A stretch of DNA of 62,631 bases from Eubacterium sp. (GTDB lineage: Bacteria > Bacillota > Clostridia > Lachnospirales > Lachnospiraceae): NCBI GenBank assembly GCA_024698965.1, contig JAILQM010000045.1, forward strand, positions 1 through 62,631, in the 5' to 3' direction. Below, piece after piece: positions 33,607 to 41,884 of this stretch. Numbering within the stretch: position 1 is the stretch's first letter; each line of letters begins with the position of its first letter. The position numbers and the translations under genes are program-made. Under the pieces are notes generated by a model. The model was not told the origin of the DNA, did no database searches, and saw nothing but the letters and a program-made list of their open reading frames with translations.

Positions 33607-34486
33607 CTTTGGGTTTTATTTGTGCAAGAAGGACTGCGGTAAATATCAGGGCGCAGCCCATGAATTCTTTGACTGTCATTTTCTCGTGCAATACGAGCCA
33701 GCCTGAGAGGGCGGAAAATACGGACTCCAAACTCATTATTACCGAAGCTATAGCAGGGTTTAAATTTGCCTGGCCCAAAATCTGAAGGGTGTAGGCGATA
33801 CCGCTCGATAAGATTCCGGCATAAAGGATTGGGATGATATTATCCGTTATCTGACTTAGCTGGGGATTATCGAATATCATCATAAGTATAAAAGATTCTA
33901 TACCGACTACCATGAACTGATAAAACGACATTCTTACTCCGTCAACGTTTGGAGAATAGTGGTCTATCGCAAGAATCTGAAGCGTATATATTATTGCCGA
34001 GATTATCATAAGCAAATCACCTTTGGCAAGGTGGAGGGTTTCGCTTATGCACAAAAGATAAAGCCCGACAATTGTAAGGGCGACGCTTATCCATATGAAA
34101 AATGAGGATTTTTTGCCCATGAAAATTCCGACGATAGGAACAAGGATAATATAAAGCGTTGTTAAAAATCCGGCTTTTTCAACAGTGGTAAAGCCGAGGC
34201 CGTACTGCTGAAAAAACATTCCGAAGGTAAGGATTGTACCGCAGACTATTCCGCCTTTAATGTTGTAAAATCTCTCGGAAGAATTTTTCGGAGGATGGGT
34301 TACGATTTTCTTCTTGTCGAATACCCTTATTACGAACGAAATAAATATGCAGGCTATAACAGATCTTGAAAAATTATATGTAAAAGCTCCCATGGAATCG
34401 GTGACAACGCTTTGGGCAACGAAGGTTGTACCCCATATAAAGGCGCAGACCGTAAGCATGAGAGAATGTTTGGTTTGATGTGACAT
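33590..34486 (-). CDS. EamA/DMT-family transporter
   Basis: A 298-residue drug/metabolite-transporter protein with ten predicted hydrophobic helices in two EamA repeats (about 10-145 and 155-290). CAFIWGTTFVAQ at the start and GILSSGIAYTLQILGQ, ASVIMSLESVFSALSGWL in the second repeat are typical. Members export amino acids, sugars or small toxins; the substrate is not predictable. The start is ATG 34486 (AAAGGAAAG upstream); an ATG at 34531 would add a charged leader unlike the family. It converges on yihY with a 4-nt overlap. Confidence 0.88.
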   Translation of the reverse strand: MSHQTKHSLMLTVCAFIWGTTFVAQSVVTDSMGAFTYNFSRSVIACIFISFVIRVFDKKKIVTHPPKNSSERFYNIKGGIVCGTILTFGMFFQQYGLGFTTVEKAGFLTTLYIILVPIVGIFMGKKSSFFIWISVALTIVGLYLLCISETLHLAKGDLLMIISAIIYTLQILAIDHYSPNVDGVRMSFYQFMVVGIESFILMMIFDNPQLSQITDNIIPILYAGILSSGIAYTLQILGQANLNPAIASVIMSLESVFSALSGWLVLHEKMTVKEFMGCALIFTAVLLAQIKPKEKVSV

Positions 34487-34616
34487 TTTCTTTCCTTTCT
34501 TATCTGAACATAACATTGAATATTCTATCATAAAATATAGATTTTTTCATTATAATTTGTTATTATATTAGGCGATGATTTATGAGACGAAAGTCTTTAA
34601 AAAGGAGTGTATACAG

Positions 34617-36074
34617 ATGACTGTTAGAACCAGATTTGCACCGAGCCCGACCGGCAGGATGCACGTAGGAAACTTAAGAACGGCGCTTTACGCCTATTTA
34701 ATTGCAAAACATGAGAACGGAAGCTTTATGCTCCGCATCGAGGATACGGATCAGGAAAGATTTGTTCCCGAAGCTCTTGATATTATATATAAAACACTTG
34801 ATGAAACCGGACTTGTGGCAGACGAAGGCCCTGATAAAGACGGAGGGTACGGTCCTTATGTACAGAGTGAAAGACAGGCTGAAGGCATTTATTTAAAATA
34901 TGCAAAGCAGCTTATCGAGCAGGGCGATGCTTATTACTGCTTCTGCGACGAAGAGAGACTTGCGAGCCTTAAGCAGACTATTAACGGCAAGGAAATGTCA
35001 ATTTATGACAAGCATTGTCTCCATCTTTCGAAAGAAGAAATTGAGGCTAATCTTGCGGCAGGAAAGCCTTATGTTATAAGATTTAACATGCCTACAGAAG
35101 GAACAACAACATTTTCCGATGTAATTTACGGAGATATTACTGTGGAAAATGCCGAACTCGAGGACCTTATTCTCATTAAATCCGACGGATATCCAACCTA
35201 CAACTTTGCAAATGTTGTAGACGATCATACAATGAATATCACCCATGTTGTAAGAGGTAACGAATACCTTTCTTCGGCACCTAAATACAACAGAATCTAC
35301 GAAGCTTTCGGATGGGATGTGCCTGTATATATCCATTGTCCGCTTATTACAGACGAGGATCATAACAAGCTTTCAAAAAGAAGCGGTCATGCATCTTACG
35401 AAGACCTTATTAATCAGGGATTTTTACCGGAAGCCGTTGTTAACTTTGTTGCGCTTCTCGGATGGAGCCCTGAAAACGACAATGAGATATTCTCTCTTGA
35501 AGAGCTTGTTAAAGAGTTCGATTACAGACGAATCAACAAGTCACCTTCTGTGCTTGACGTTACAAAGCTTAAATGGATGAACGGAGAGTATTTTAAGGCG
35601 ATGGACCCTGATAAGTTCTATGAGATGGCTCTTCCTTATATTAAAAAGACAATCACAAAAGACTACGATCTTAAGAAGATATCAGAGATGGTCAGAACAA
35701 GAATCGAAGTCTTCCCTGATATAGATGAGATAATCGACTTCTTTGAAGAGGTACCGGACTACGATATCGAGATGTATACTCATAAGAAAATGAAGACTAA
35801 TGCCGAGACTTCTCTGGAAGTTTTAAAAGAGCTTCTTCCTTTATTTGAGGCTCAGAATGACTATACAAACGATGCGCTTTTCGAAACATTAAAAGGTTAT
35901 GTCGAAAAGAAAGAATGCAAGAACGGATTTGCAATGTGGCCAATCAGAGTTGCTGTTTCCGGAAAGCAGATGACTCCGGGCGGAGCTACCGAAATTATGG
36001 AAGTTATCGGCAAAGAGGAAAGCATTGTAAGAATTAAGAATGCGATTGAGAAGCTTGAAAAGGCTCTCGGATAG
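34617..36074 (+). CDS. gltX: Glutamyl-tRNA synthetase
   Basis: A class I synthetase charging tRNA-Glu, and in many Firmicutes also tRNA-Gln for later amidation. The 485-residue protein has the HIGH-type [20 protein letters not shown] at residues 7-26 and the KMSKS-type [10 protein letters not shown]. The C-terminal half is the anticodon-binding bundle. The start is ATG 34617 with AAGGAG 9 nt upstream; an earlier in-frame ATG at 34575 has no ribosome site. It is followed 8 nt later by a DUF1292 gene. No T-box leader is visible. Confidence 0.95.
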   Translation: MTVRTRFAPSPTGRMHVGNLRTALYAYLIAKHENGSFMLRIEDTDQERFVPEALDIIYKTLDETGLVADEGPDKDGGYGPYVQSERQAEGIYLKYAKQLIEQGDAYYCFCDEERLASLKQTINGKEMSIYDKHCLHLSKEEIEANLAAGKPYVIRFNMPTEGTTTFSDVIYGDITVENAELEDLILIKSDGYPTYNFANVVDDHTMNITHVVRGNEYLSSAPKYNRIYEAFGWDVPVYIHCPLITDEDHNKLSKRSGHASYEDLINQGFLPEAVVNFVALLGWSPENDNEIFSLEELVKEFDYRRINKSPSVLDVTKLKWMNGEYFKAMDPDKFYEMALPYIKKTITKDYDLKKISEMVRTRIEVFPDIDEIIDFFEEVPDYDIEMYTHKKMKTNAETSLEVLKELLPLFEAQNDYTNDALFETLKGYVEKKECKNGFAMWPIRVAVSGKQMTPGGATEIMEVIGKEESIVRIKNAIEKLEKALG

Positions 36075-36082
36075 GAGGCATT

Positions 36083-36394
36083 ATGGAAAAAGATTTTTTA
36101 CGCGAAGAAGATGCGGATGATGTAAGAATTACACTTGAACTCGATGACGGTTCAAGTCTTGAATGCAAGCCGCTTACAATATTTGAGGCGGGCGGAAGAG
36201 ACTATATTGCGATTCTTCCTCTTGACGAAGATGATAAGAACGAAGACGGAGAAGTATTCATCTATCGCTACAGCGAAGATGAGGACGGAGAAGGCGTTCT
36301 TGACAATATCGAAGATGATGAGGAATATGAGATTGTTTCCGACAGATTCGATGAAATATTGGACGAAATGATGTTTGATGATATGGAAGATTAA
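36083..36394 (+). CDS. DUF1292 family protein
   Basis: A 103-residue, very acidic cytoplasmic protein. ITLELDDGSSLECKPLTIFE followed by DYIAILPLD and FIYRYSED is the compact beta-rich DUF1292 core of Firmicutes; the tail is almost all Asp and Glu. Its function is unknown. In other Firmicutes it lies near alaS/yrrK, so its place after gltX (8 nt) keeps it close to a tRNA synthetase. The start is ATG 36083 after ATAGGAGG. Confidence 0.88.
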   Translation: MEKDFLREEDADDVRITLELDDGSSLECKPLTIFEAGGRDYIAILPLDEDDKNEDGEVFIYRYSEDEDGEGVLDNIEDDEEYEIVSDRFDEILDEMMFDDMED

Positions 36395-36412
36395 TGCGAA
36401 GAGGTATTTGCT

Positions 36413-36982
36413 GTGAAAATATCTAACATATGGAAGCATTTTTGCACGGTAAGCAAACACAGATACCTTGTAATGCAGGGCTGCTTTAAGATGGGACTTT
36501 ATTATCAGGGACTGACTCATGATTTATCAAAGTTTTCACCTGTTGAGTTTTTGGCCGGATGCAAGTATTACCAGGGAAACAGAAGCCCTAACGATGCCCA
36601 GAGAAGGGCTGTGGGTTATTCTGCTTCGTGGCTGCATCACAAGGGCAGAAACAAGCATCATCTTGAGTACTGGATTGACTATGCGATAGACAATGAACAG
36701 GGCGGAAGCGGATTTGTGCTTGCGGGAATGAAAATGCCGGAAAAATATGTTGCAGAAATGTTTGCCGACAGAATAGCGGCTTCAAAGGTATATCATAAGG
36801 AAAGCTATACGGATGCTACGGCTCTTGAATACTATGAAAAGGGCAAGGCGCATACTCTTATGCATAAAGAAACCGAAGCTCTTCTTCATAAAATGCTTAC
36901 GGTTCTTGCTGAAAAGGGCGAAGATGAGGCTTTTAGATTTGTTAAATACGAAGTTTTGAAAAAGGGAAAAAGGAATGCCTGA
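36413..36982 (+). CDS. DUF5662 family protein
   Basis: A 189-residue protein common in Lachnospiraceae and related gut Clostridia and of unknown function. Conserved-looking features are LTHDLSKFSPVEF, GCKYYQGNRSPNDAQR, SWLHHKGRNKHHLEYWID, and DRIAASKVY. The many His and Asp residues spaced like an HD-type helical metal site suggest a metalloprotein, but no catalytic set is proven. The start is GTG 36413 (GAAGAGG upstream). It is the last gene of the gltX operon, and its stop lies inside a terminator. Confidence 0.82.
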   Translation: MKISNIWKHFCTVSKHRYLVMQGCFKMGLYYQGLTHDLSKFSPVEFLAGCKYYQGNRSPNDAQRRAVGYSASWLHHKGRNKHHLEYWIDYAIDNEQGGSGFVLAGMKMPEKYVAEMFADRIAASKVYHKESYTDATALEYYEKGKAHTLMHKETEALLHKMLTVLAEKGEDEAFRFVKYEVLKKGKRNA

Positions 36983-37001
36983 TAAAGGCATTCCTTTTTT
37001 G
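36967..37001 (+). terminator. Terminator of the gltX operon
   Basis: AAAAAGGAATGCCT (36967-36980) and AGGCATTCCTTTTT (36986-36999), loop GATAA, T-run in the 3' arm; overlaps the DUF5662 stop codon. Confidence 0.92.
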
Positions 37002-37078
37002 TATAATTGAGAAATAATATCATAAAGCAAAGGCAAAATCTAATGTGAGTTAAATTGAGCGAATTTTACCCTCTTTAA

Positions 37079-37107
37079 TTGACTTTTAGGCATAAAAAAG
37101 GTATATT
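37079..37107 (+). promoter_or_regulatory. Sigma-A promoter of the chemotaxis operon
   Basis: TTGACT (37079-37084), a 17-nt spacer, TATATT (37102-37107), about 40 nt before the kinase start. No sigma-28-like TAAA/GCCGAT pair is seen here. Confidence 0.7.
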
Positions 37108-37146
37108 GTATGTATAGTTTTCTAAAAATAGAAGAAGCGGGAGGTT

Positions 37147-38589
37147 ATGTTTTTGGATAGTCTGTATACTGCGTTACAAATTTTTGACAGAACTTCGGAA
37201 ATTATCTGCTTCTTTGACGGGGATGGTGAGATTAAGTATCTTAATCAGTCGGGTGAAAAGGAACTGAAATTTGAGGCCGGATCAGCAAATATTAAAGATT
37301 TGCTTCCAAATTTTTTCCCGAAGGATCAAGATATTTTTTTATATATTAAAGAGCGGGGCAAAGAAGAAATCAAGGAAGATGTCTACAGAAAGAACAGGAG
37401 CTGTTTTCCTGTCAGGCTTAAGATATGGGTCGATGACGAGAAGTTTAAAGAGCCGCTCGGTCTTTGCGTTATGACAGACATCAGAGAGATAGATAATCTT
37501 CAGAAACAGCTGGCAAACAAAGAAGAATATATGAAGGAGTTTATGAAAGCTCAAGATGAGTTCGTTTCGAATCTGACTCATGAGCTCAGAACTCCGGTTA
37601 ACGGAATAAAAGGTCATATTAAAAACCTCAAAGAGGACGAAGAAGAGAGCAGTAAAAGAAGGATAATGGATATTGTGCTTCAGTGTTGCTCGAATATGGA
37701 AAAAATAATTAACAATCTTTTGGATTATGCCAAGATTGAGAACGGTAAGATGGAAATTGTCGAGGAGAAATTTTCTCTTTATCAACTCATCGAAGGCTGT
37801 ATTGAGACCTCGGAATCCGTTGCCAACGAAAAGGGACTTACCTTAACGTCTCATATTGCGGACAATGTTCCGGATGAGGTTATAGGCGATGAGTTCAGAT
37901 TAAGCCAGGTTATAAACAATCTTTTAAACAATGCGCTTAAATTTACTTCAATCGGTCGTGTGGGACTTGAGGTGTATAAGACAAAGCAGCACGGCAAAGA
38001 TGTTGAACTTACATTTTTTGTTATAGATACCGGTATAGGAATGTCGGTGGAAGAAAAGGATAAGCTCTTTAAGAGCTTTACCCAGGTTGACGGAAGTATT
38101 ACAAGAAAATACGGCGGAACGGGACTCGGACTTTATGTTTGCAAACAGATAGTCGAGCTTTTGGGCGGCCATATTGAAATAGAGAGTGAGAAAGGCAAGG
38201 GTTCAAGCTTTATTTTCACGGTTAATATGAAAACCGAGATTGAACAGGAAAGCCAGCAGATAACGATATCAGATCTTAGGCAGTCGCTTGCTTTTGAAAA
38301 GGAACAGGAGAATTTTGAAGAGACCTTTGAATTCGGTTCATCTCAAAATACCGAAAAAATCAGAGATCTTCTTGAAAAGCTTTCGCTTTGCGTAGAGCTT
38401 GACAATTGGGGAAAGGCCGAGGGATTTGCGGAGAATCTCAAAAAACTTACCGAAAATGCGCCGGAAGAAGTATCAAAGGCAGCTTTCAGACTCGTTATGA
38501 ATGTCAGAAAAGAAAAGAAAGAAAAATCAGCCGAGCTTCTTGAAGTTTTAAACGACGCCATGATAAATAATGTAAAGGCGGGTGAGTGA
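37147..38589 (+). CDS. PAS-containing sensor histidine kinase heading the chemotaxis operon
   Basis: A 480-residue soluble kinase with no membrane segment. An N-terminal PAS-like domain (about 10-115) is followed by a coiled linker, HisKA with the phospho-acceptor in FVSNLTHELRTPVNG (near residue 147), and HATPase_c with NNLLNNALKF, DTGIGM and GGTGLGLYVCKQI. A C-terminal helical tail (about 400-480) resembles a histidine-phosphotransfer bundle without an obvious His. It is translated just before a response regulator (1-nt gap), its likely partner. The start is ATG 37147, or TTG 37153, which has better spacing from GGAGG. The ligand is unknown, probably cytoplasmic. Confidence 0.88.
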   Translation: MFLDSLYTALQIFDRTSEIICFFDGDGEIKYLNQSGEKELKFEAGSANIKDLLPNFFPKDQDIFLYIKERGKEEIKEDVYRKNRSCFPVRLKIWVDDEKFKEPLGLCVMTDIREIDNLQKQLANKEEYMKEFMKAQDEFVSNLTHELRTPVNGIKGHIKNLKEDEEESSKRRIMDIVLQCCSNMEKIINNLLDYAKIENGKMEIVEEKFSLYQLIEGCIETSESVANEKGLTLTSHIADNVPDEVIGDEFRLSQVINNLLNNALKFTSIGRVGLEVYKTKQHGKDVELTFFVIDTGIGMSVEEKDKLFKSFTQVDGSITRKYGGTGLGLYVCKQIVELLGGHIEIESEKGKGSSFIFTVNMKTEIEQESQQITISDLRQSLAFEKEQENFEETFEFGSSQNTEKIRDLLEKLSLCVELDNWGKAEGFAENLKKLTENAPEEVSKAAFRLVMNVRKEKKEKSAELLEVLNDAMINNVKAGE

Positions 38590-38590
38590 T

Positions 38591-39538
38591 ATGGCTGATG
38601 AAAAATCTACGATACTTTTGGTAGACGATGCCGAAATAAATATATTCATGCTTGAAGAGATACTTAACGATCTCGGGTATGAAACTTTGTCTGCGACAAG
38701 TGCGGCAGAGGCAACGGCTCAGATTAAAGACAAAATGCCTCATCTGGTACTTCTCGATATTATGATGCCGGATATTAACGGCTATGAGTTTTGCCAAATG
38801 CTTAAAGAAAATCCGCGCACAAGGGATATTCCGGTAATATTCGTATCGGCGGCGGAAAGCGATGATGAGAGAGAAAAGGCATTTGAAATCGGCGGCGTTG
38901 ACTTTATAAGAAAGCCGTTTGATGTAACGGAGATTAAGACAAGGGTTAAGACGCATCTTAGTATTTTTAATCTTCGAAGCGAGCTTGAAGAAAACAACAG
39001 AAAGCTTAACAGAGTAATAAGCGAGCAGAATAAAAAGATTGCTGACGAGAAAAAGAGAATTCTTAAAAATATTGCTGCACTGTCCAATGAAAATCAAAGC
39101 GGCAGAAGCGAGATGGTTGCGGCAAATTCGAGAATGCTCTCTCAGGCTCTGAACTTTACGGAAAAGTATGAAAACAAAATTTCGGGACCGTTTATTGAGG
39201 GTATTGAAATAGCCTCAATGATTAGAGGAATAGATTCGAAGCTGTTTAATATTTTCTTTGCCGAAGATGACAAAAACGTATCGGTATCGGCGGCAGCGGA
39301 TGTGGTAAAAAGCTTTAGCGAAAAGTGGGACGGCACGGGAGAGCCGGACGGCCTTAAAGAAGAGGAAATTCCGCTTGCGGCACGCATTGTTTCGATAACC
39401 GGCGGATTCGAAAATCTTATCGAAGACGGATGCGGAAGAGAAGAAGCTTTTGAAAAAATGAAGGCGGATAAAGGCATTATCTACGATCCTTATCTGCTGG
39501 ATTTGTTTATAAGAATTGAAAAACAGATTAAGTCTTGA
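38591..39538 (+). CDS. Response regulator with degenerate HD-GYP output domain
   Basis: A 315-residue protein: receiver (residues 1-120, phospho-Asp in LVLLDIMMP at about 56, Lys in FIRKPF), a coiled coil (about 128-160) and an HD-GYP-derived domain. The latter keeps KWDGTGEPDGLKEEEIPLAA near 245-264, but the metal ligands are gone: the usual LHDIGK reads IRGIDS, HHE before WDG reads FSE, and GYP reads GEP. Cyclic-di-GMP hydrolysis is therefore unlikely. It forms a two-component pair with the kinase ending 1 nt upstream. The start is ATG 38591. It may act as a binding-only output in motility control. Confidence 0.85.
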   Translation: MADEKSTILLVDDAEINIFMLEEILNDLGYETLSATSAAEATAQIKDKMPHLVLLDIMMPDINGYEFCQMLKENPRTRDIPVIFVSAAESDDEREKAFEIGGVDFIRKPFDVTEIKTRVKTHLSIFNLRSELEENNRKLNRVISEQNKKIADEKKRILKNIAALSNENQSGRSEMVAANSRMLSQALNFTEKYENKISGPFIEGIEIASMIRGIDSKLFNIFFAEDDKNVSVSAAADVVKSFSEKWDGTGEPDGLKEEEIPLAARIVSITGGFENLIEDGCGREEAFEKMKADKGIIYDPYLLDLFIRIEKQIKS

Positions 39539-39556
39539 CTTTTGGGGAGTGTTTAT

Positions 39557-40363
39557 ATGACAGATGTTGAATTTAACAGACTGGTACATTTTTTGGAGAG
39601 CAGATACGGAATAAATCTTGCAAGCAAAAAGGTTATAGTTCAGGGACGACTCGATAACTATCTGGCGCGTCAGGGCTATGACAATTACGGCGATTATTTA
39701 AATGCCGTAGAGCATGACAGATCAGGTCATGAACTTCAGAACATGCTCAATATTCTTACTACAAATCATACGTATTTCTGGAGAGAACCGGATCATTTTA
39801 TTTTCCTTAAAGATGTAATTTTGCCATGGATAGTTCAAAAAGAAAAGAATACCCATGATATCAGAATATGGTCGGGAGCCTCATCTTCGGGCGAAGAGCC
39901 TTATACGATTGCAATGGTTGTAAAGGAGTTTTTGGGACTCGACTACGGCAAGTGGGATACGACTCTTCTTGCCACAGACCTTTCAAGCGAAGTGCTTAAA
40001 TATGCGATGAAGGGAGTATATCTCAAAGAGAAAATTGAGGTACTTCCGCCTTCGTGGCAGAGGGCTAATTTTAAAAAAATTGATGAGTTTAATTACAGGG
40101 TGAGTGACGATATCAGAAATAACGTTATGTTCAGAAAGTTTAATCTCATGGATGCTTTCCCGTTCAGAAACCGCATGCACTGTGTATTTTTGAGAAACGT
40201 TATGATCTATTTTTCTGAAGACACAAAGAGAAATCTTATCAATAAGATATATGACATACTTGAACCGGGCGGCTACCTTATTATCGGTAATACCGAAAAT
40301 ATCGACAAGGAAGCAACACAGCTCGAATATGTCAGACCTTCGATTTTCAGGAAGGCATTATAA
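39557..40363 (+). CDS. cheR: Chemotaxis protein methyltransferase CheR
   Basis: Methylates glutamates of chemoreceptors with S-adenosylmethionine during adaptation. The 268-residue protein has the all-helical N-terminal domain (about 1-75) and a Rossmann methyltransferase domain with IRIWSGASSSGEEPYTIAM (SAM site), LLATDLSSEVL, and HCVFLRNVMIYF, the catalytic-site loop. It lacks a C-terminal receptor-tethering TPR. The start is ATG 39557 with GGGGAGTG upstream; a TTG at 39542 overlaps the ribosome site. It is 22 nt from cheB, the opposing enzyme. Confidence 0.95.
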   Translation: MTDVEFNRLVHFLESRYGINLASKKVIVQGRLDNYLARQGYDNYGDYLNAVEHDRSGHELQNMLNILTTNHTYFWREPDHFIFLKDVILPWIVQKEKNTHDIRIWSGASSSGEEPYTIAMVVKEFLGLDYGKWDTTLLATDLSSEVLKYAMKGVYLKEKIEVLPPSWQRANFKKIDEFNYRVSDDIRNNVMFRKFNLMDAFPFRNRMHCVFLRNVMIYFSEDTKRNLINKIYDILEPGGYLIIGNTENIDKEATQLEYVRPSIFRKAL

Positions 40364-40385
40364 TCAGGAAAGAAGGCGACTGAGT

Positions 40386-41414
40386 ATGAGAAAGTTAAGA
40401 GTACTTGTTGTGGACGACTCGATGATGTTTGCGGATCTTATGGTAAGAGGACTTAGCTCGGATCCCGCGATTGAAGTTGTAGCTGTCGCAAACAATCCCT
40501 TTGAAGCAAGGGATATGATATTAAAATACAGGCCGGATGTAATGACTCTCGACATAGAAATGCCGAGGATGGACGGAATAGAATTTTTGCAGAGACTTAT
40601 GCCTCAGTATCCGATTCCGGTTGTAATGGTAAGCTCGCTTAGCGATAAGGTTTTCGATGCTTTAAAAGCCGGAGCCGTGGATTTTATTTCAAAACCTGTC
40701 AATATGACAAAGGATGAAATCCTGCATTATCTGCAAAGAGAGCTTTGCACAAAGGTTAAGATTGCATCAACCGTTGATGTCAGCAGAATGAAAAGAGCAA
40801 TTCCGAGGGATTCAAGTTCATCTGTAGGCAGCATTGCAAATAAAGATGTTGTTGTTGCTCTCGGAGCTTCAACAGGGGGGACGGAGGCATTGTGCGATGT
40901 TATTATGGGATTTAGAAATGATATTCCCGGAACTATAGTAACTCAGCATATGCCGACAGGATTTACCAAGATGTATGCGGATAGGCTTAATAACCAGTGT
41001 TCCGTAACCGTAAAAGAGGCTCAAACGGGTGATGTGCTTGTGCCGGGACTTGTTTTGATAGCTCCGGGAGACAAACATATTAGACTTGTGAGAAACGGGG
41101 ATAAATTCCAGGTGGAATGCAAGGCCGGAGAAAGAGTCAGCGGACACTGTCCGTCGGTGGATGTAATGTTTGAATCCGTTGCAAGAGTTGCGGGAAATCG
41201 TTCGGTAGCGGCTCTTCTTACCGGAATGGGTAAGGACGGAGCGGACGGACTTTTGGATATTAGAAGGGCCGGAGGCCATACGATAGGCCAGGACGAAGCA
41301 AGTTGTGTTGTATATGGAATGCCCAAAGTGGCATATGATATAGGTGCGGTGGAGTATCAGCTCCCGCTTAGCGCAATCGCACATAAAATTTACAGTGTGC
41401 TTGCCACAATGTAG
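40386..41414 (+). CDS. cheB: Chemotaxis protein-glutamate methylesterase CheB
   Basis: Removes receptor methyl groups (and may deamidate) when phosphorylated by CheA. The 342-residue protein has a receiver (about 1-120; VVDDSMMFADLM, phospho-Asp in TLDIEMPRMDG) and a CheB catalytic domain (about 155-342) with the triad motifs LGASTGGTEAL (Ser), TQHMPTGFTKMYA (His) and GKDGADGLLDIR (Asp). The start is ATG 40386 (AGAAGGCG upstream); an ATG at 40251 lies within cheR. It belongs to the cheR-cheB-cheY-cheA-cheW run. Confidence 0.96.
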   Translation: MRKLRVLVVDDSMMFADLMVRGLSSDPAIEVVAVANNPFEARDMILKYRPDVMTLDIEMPRMDGIEFLQRLMPQYPIPVVMVSSLSDKVFDALKAGAVDFISKPVNMTKDEILHYLQRELCTKVKIASTVDVSRMKRAIPRDSSSSVGSIANKDVVVALGASTGGTEALCDVIMGFRNDIPGTIVTQHMPTGFTKMYADRLNNQCSVTVKEAQTGDVLVPGLVLIAPGDKHIRLVRNGDKFQVECKAGERVSGHCPSVDVMFESVARVAGNRSVAALLTGMGKDGADGLLDIRRAGGHTIGQDEASCVVYGMPKVAYDIGAVEYQLPLSAIAHKIYSVLATM

Positions 41415-41446
41415 ATATCTTAAAACTAACGAAAGGAGACAGCTAT

Positions 41447-41839
41447 ATGAAAATACTTATCGTTGAGGACGATTTCGCCAGCAGAAAATTTATGATGAAT
41501 CATATGAGTAAATATGGTGAATGCGATGGTACCGTAGACGGCATGGAAGCAGTTGAAGCATACATGATGGCTACTGACGATGACGAGCCTTATGACCTTA
41601 TTTGCCTTGATATTATGATGCCGGTTATGGATGGATATCAGGTACTTAAGACTATCAGGGAAATAGAGAAACAAAATGAGGTCGAAAGCAACGACAGGGT
41701 TAAGATCATTATGATGACTGCGCTTTCCGAGGAAAAGAATGTTAAAAAGGCTTTTGAACTCGGATGTACGGTATACTGTGCAAAGCCTGTAGACGTTGAC
41801 AAATTGCAGTCCGCAATGGAAAAACTCGGGCTGATTTAA
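41447..41839 (+). CDS. cheY: Chemotaxis response regulator CheY
   Basis: A 130-residue lone receiver that carries the phosphoryl group from CheA to the flagellar switch (FliM/FliN/FliG). IVEDDFASRKFM holds the acidic pair, LDIMMPVMDGYQ the phospho-Asp, IMMTALSEEKN the Thr, and CAKPVD the Lys. A second lone receiver at 28560-28937 is a separate protein. The gene lies between cheB and cheA behind AAAGGAGA. Confidence 0.94.
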   Translation: MKILIVEDDFASRKFMMNHMSKYGECDGTVDGMEAVEAYMMATDDDEPYDLICLDIMMPVMDGYQVLKTIREIEKQNEVESNDRVKIIMMTALSEEKNVKKAFELGCTVYCAKPVDVDKLQSAMEKLGLI

Positions 41840-41884
41840 ACGTTTTGGGGAAGAGCCACCGTAAAAGATGAAAGGAGGAGTCAA

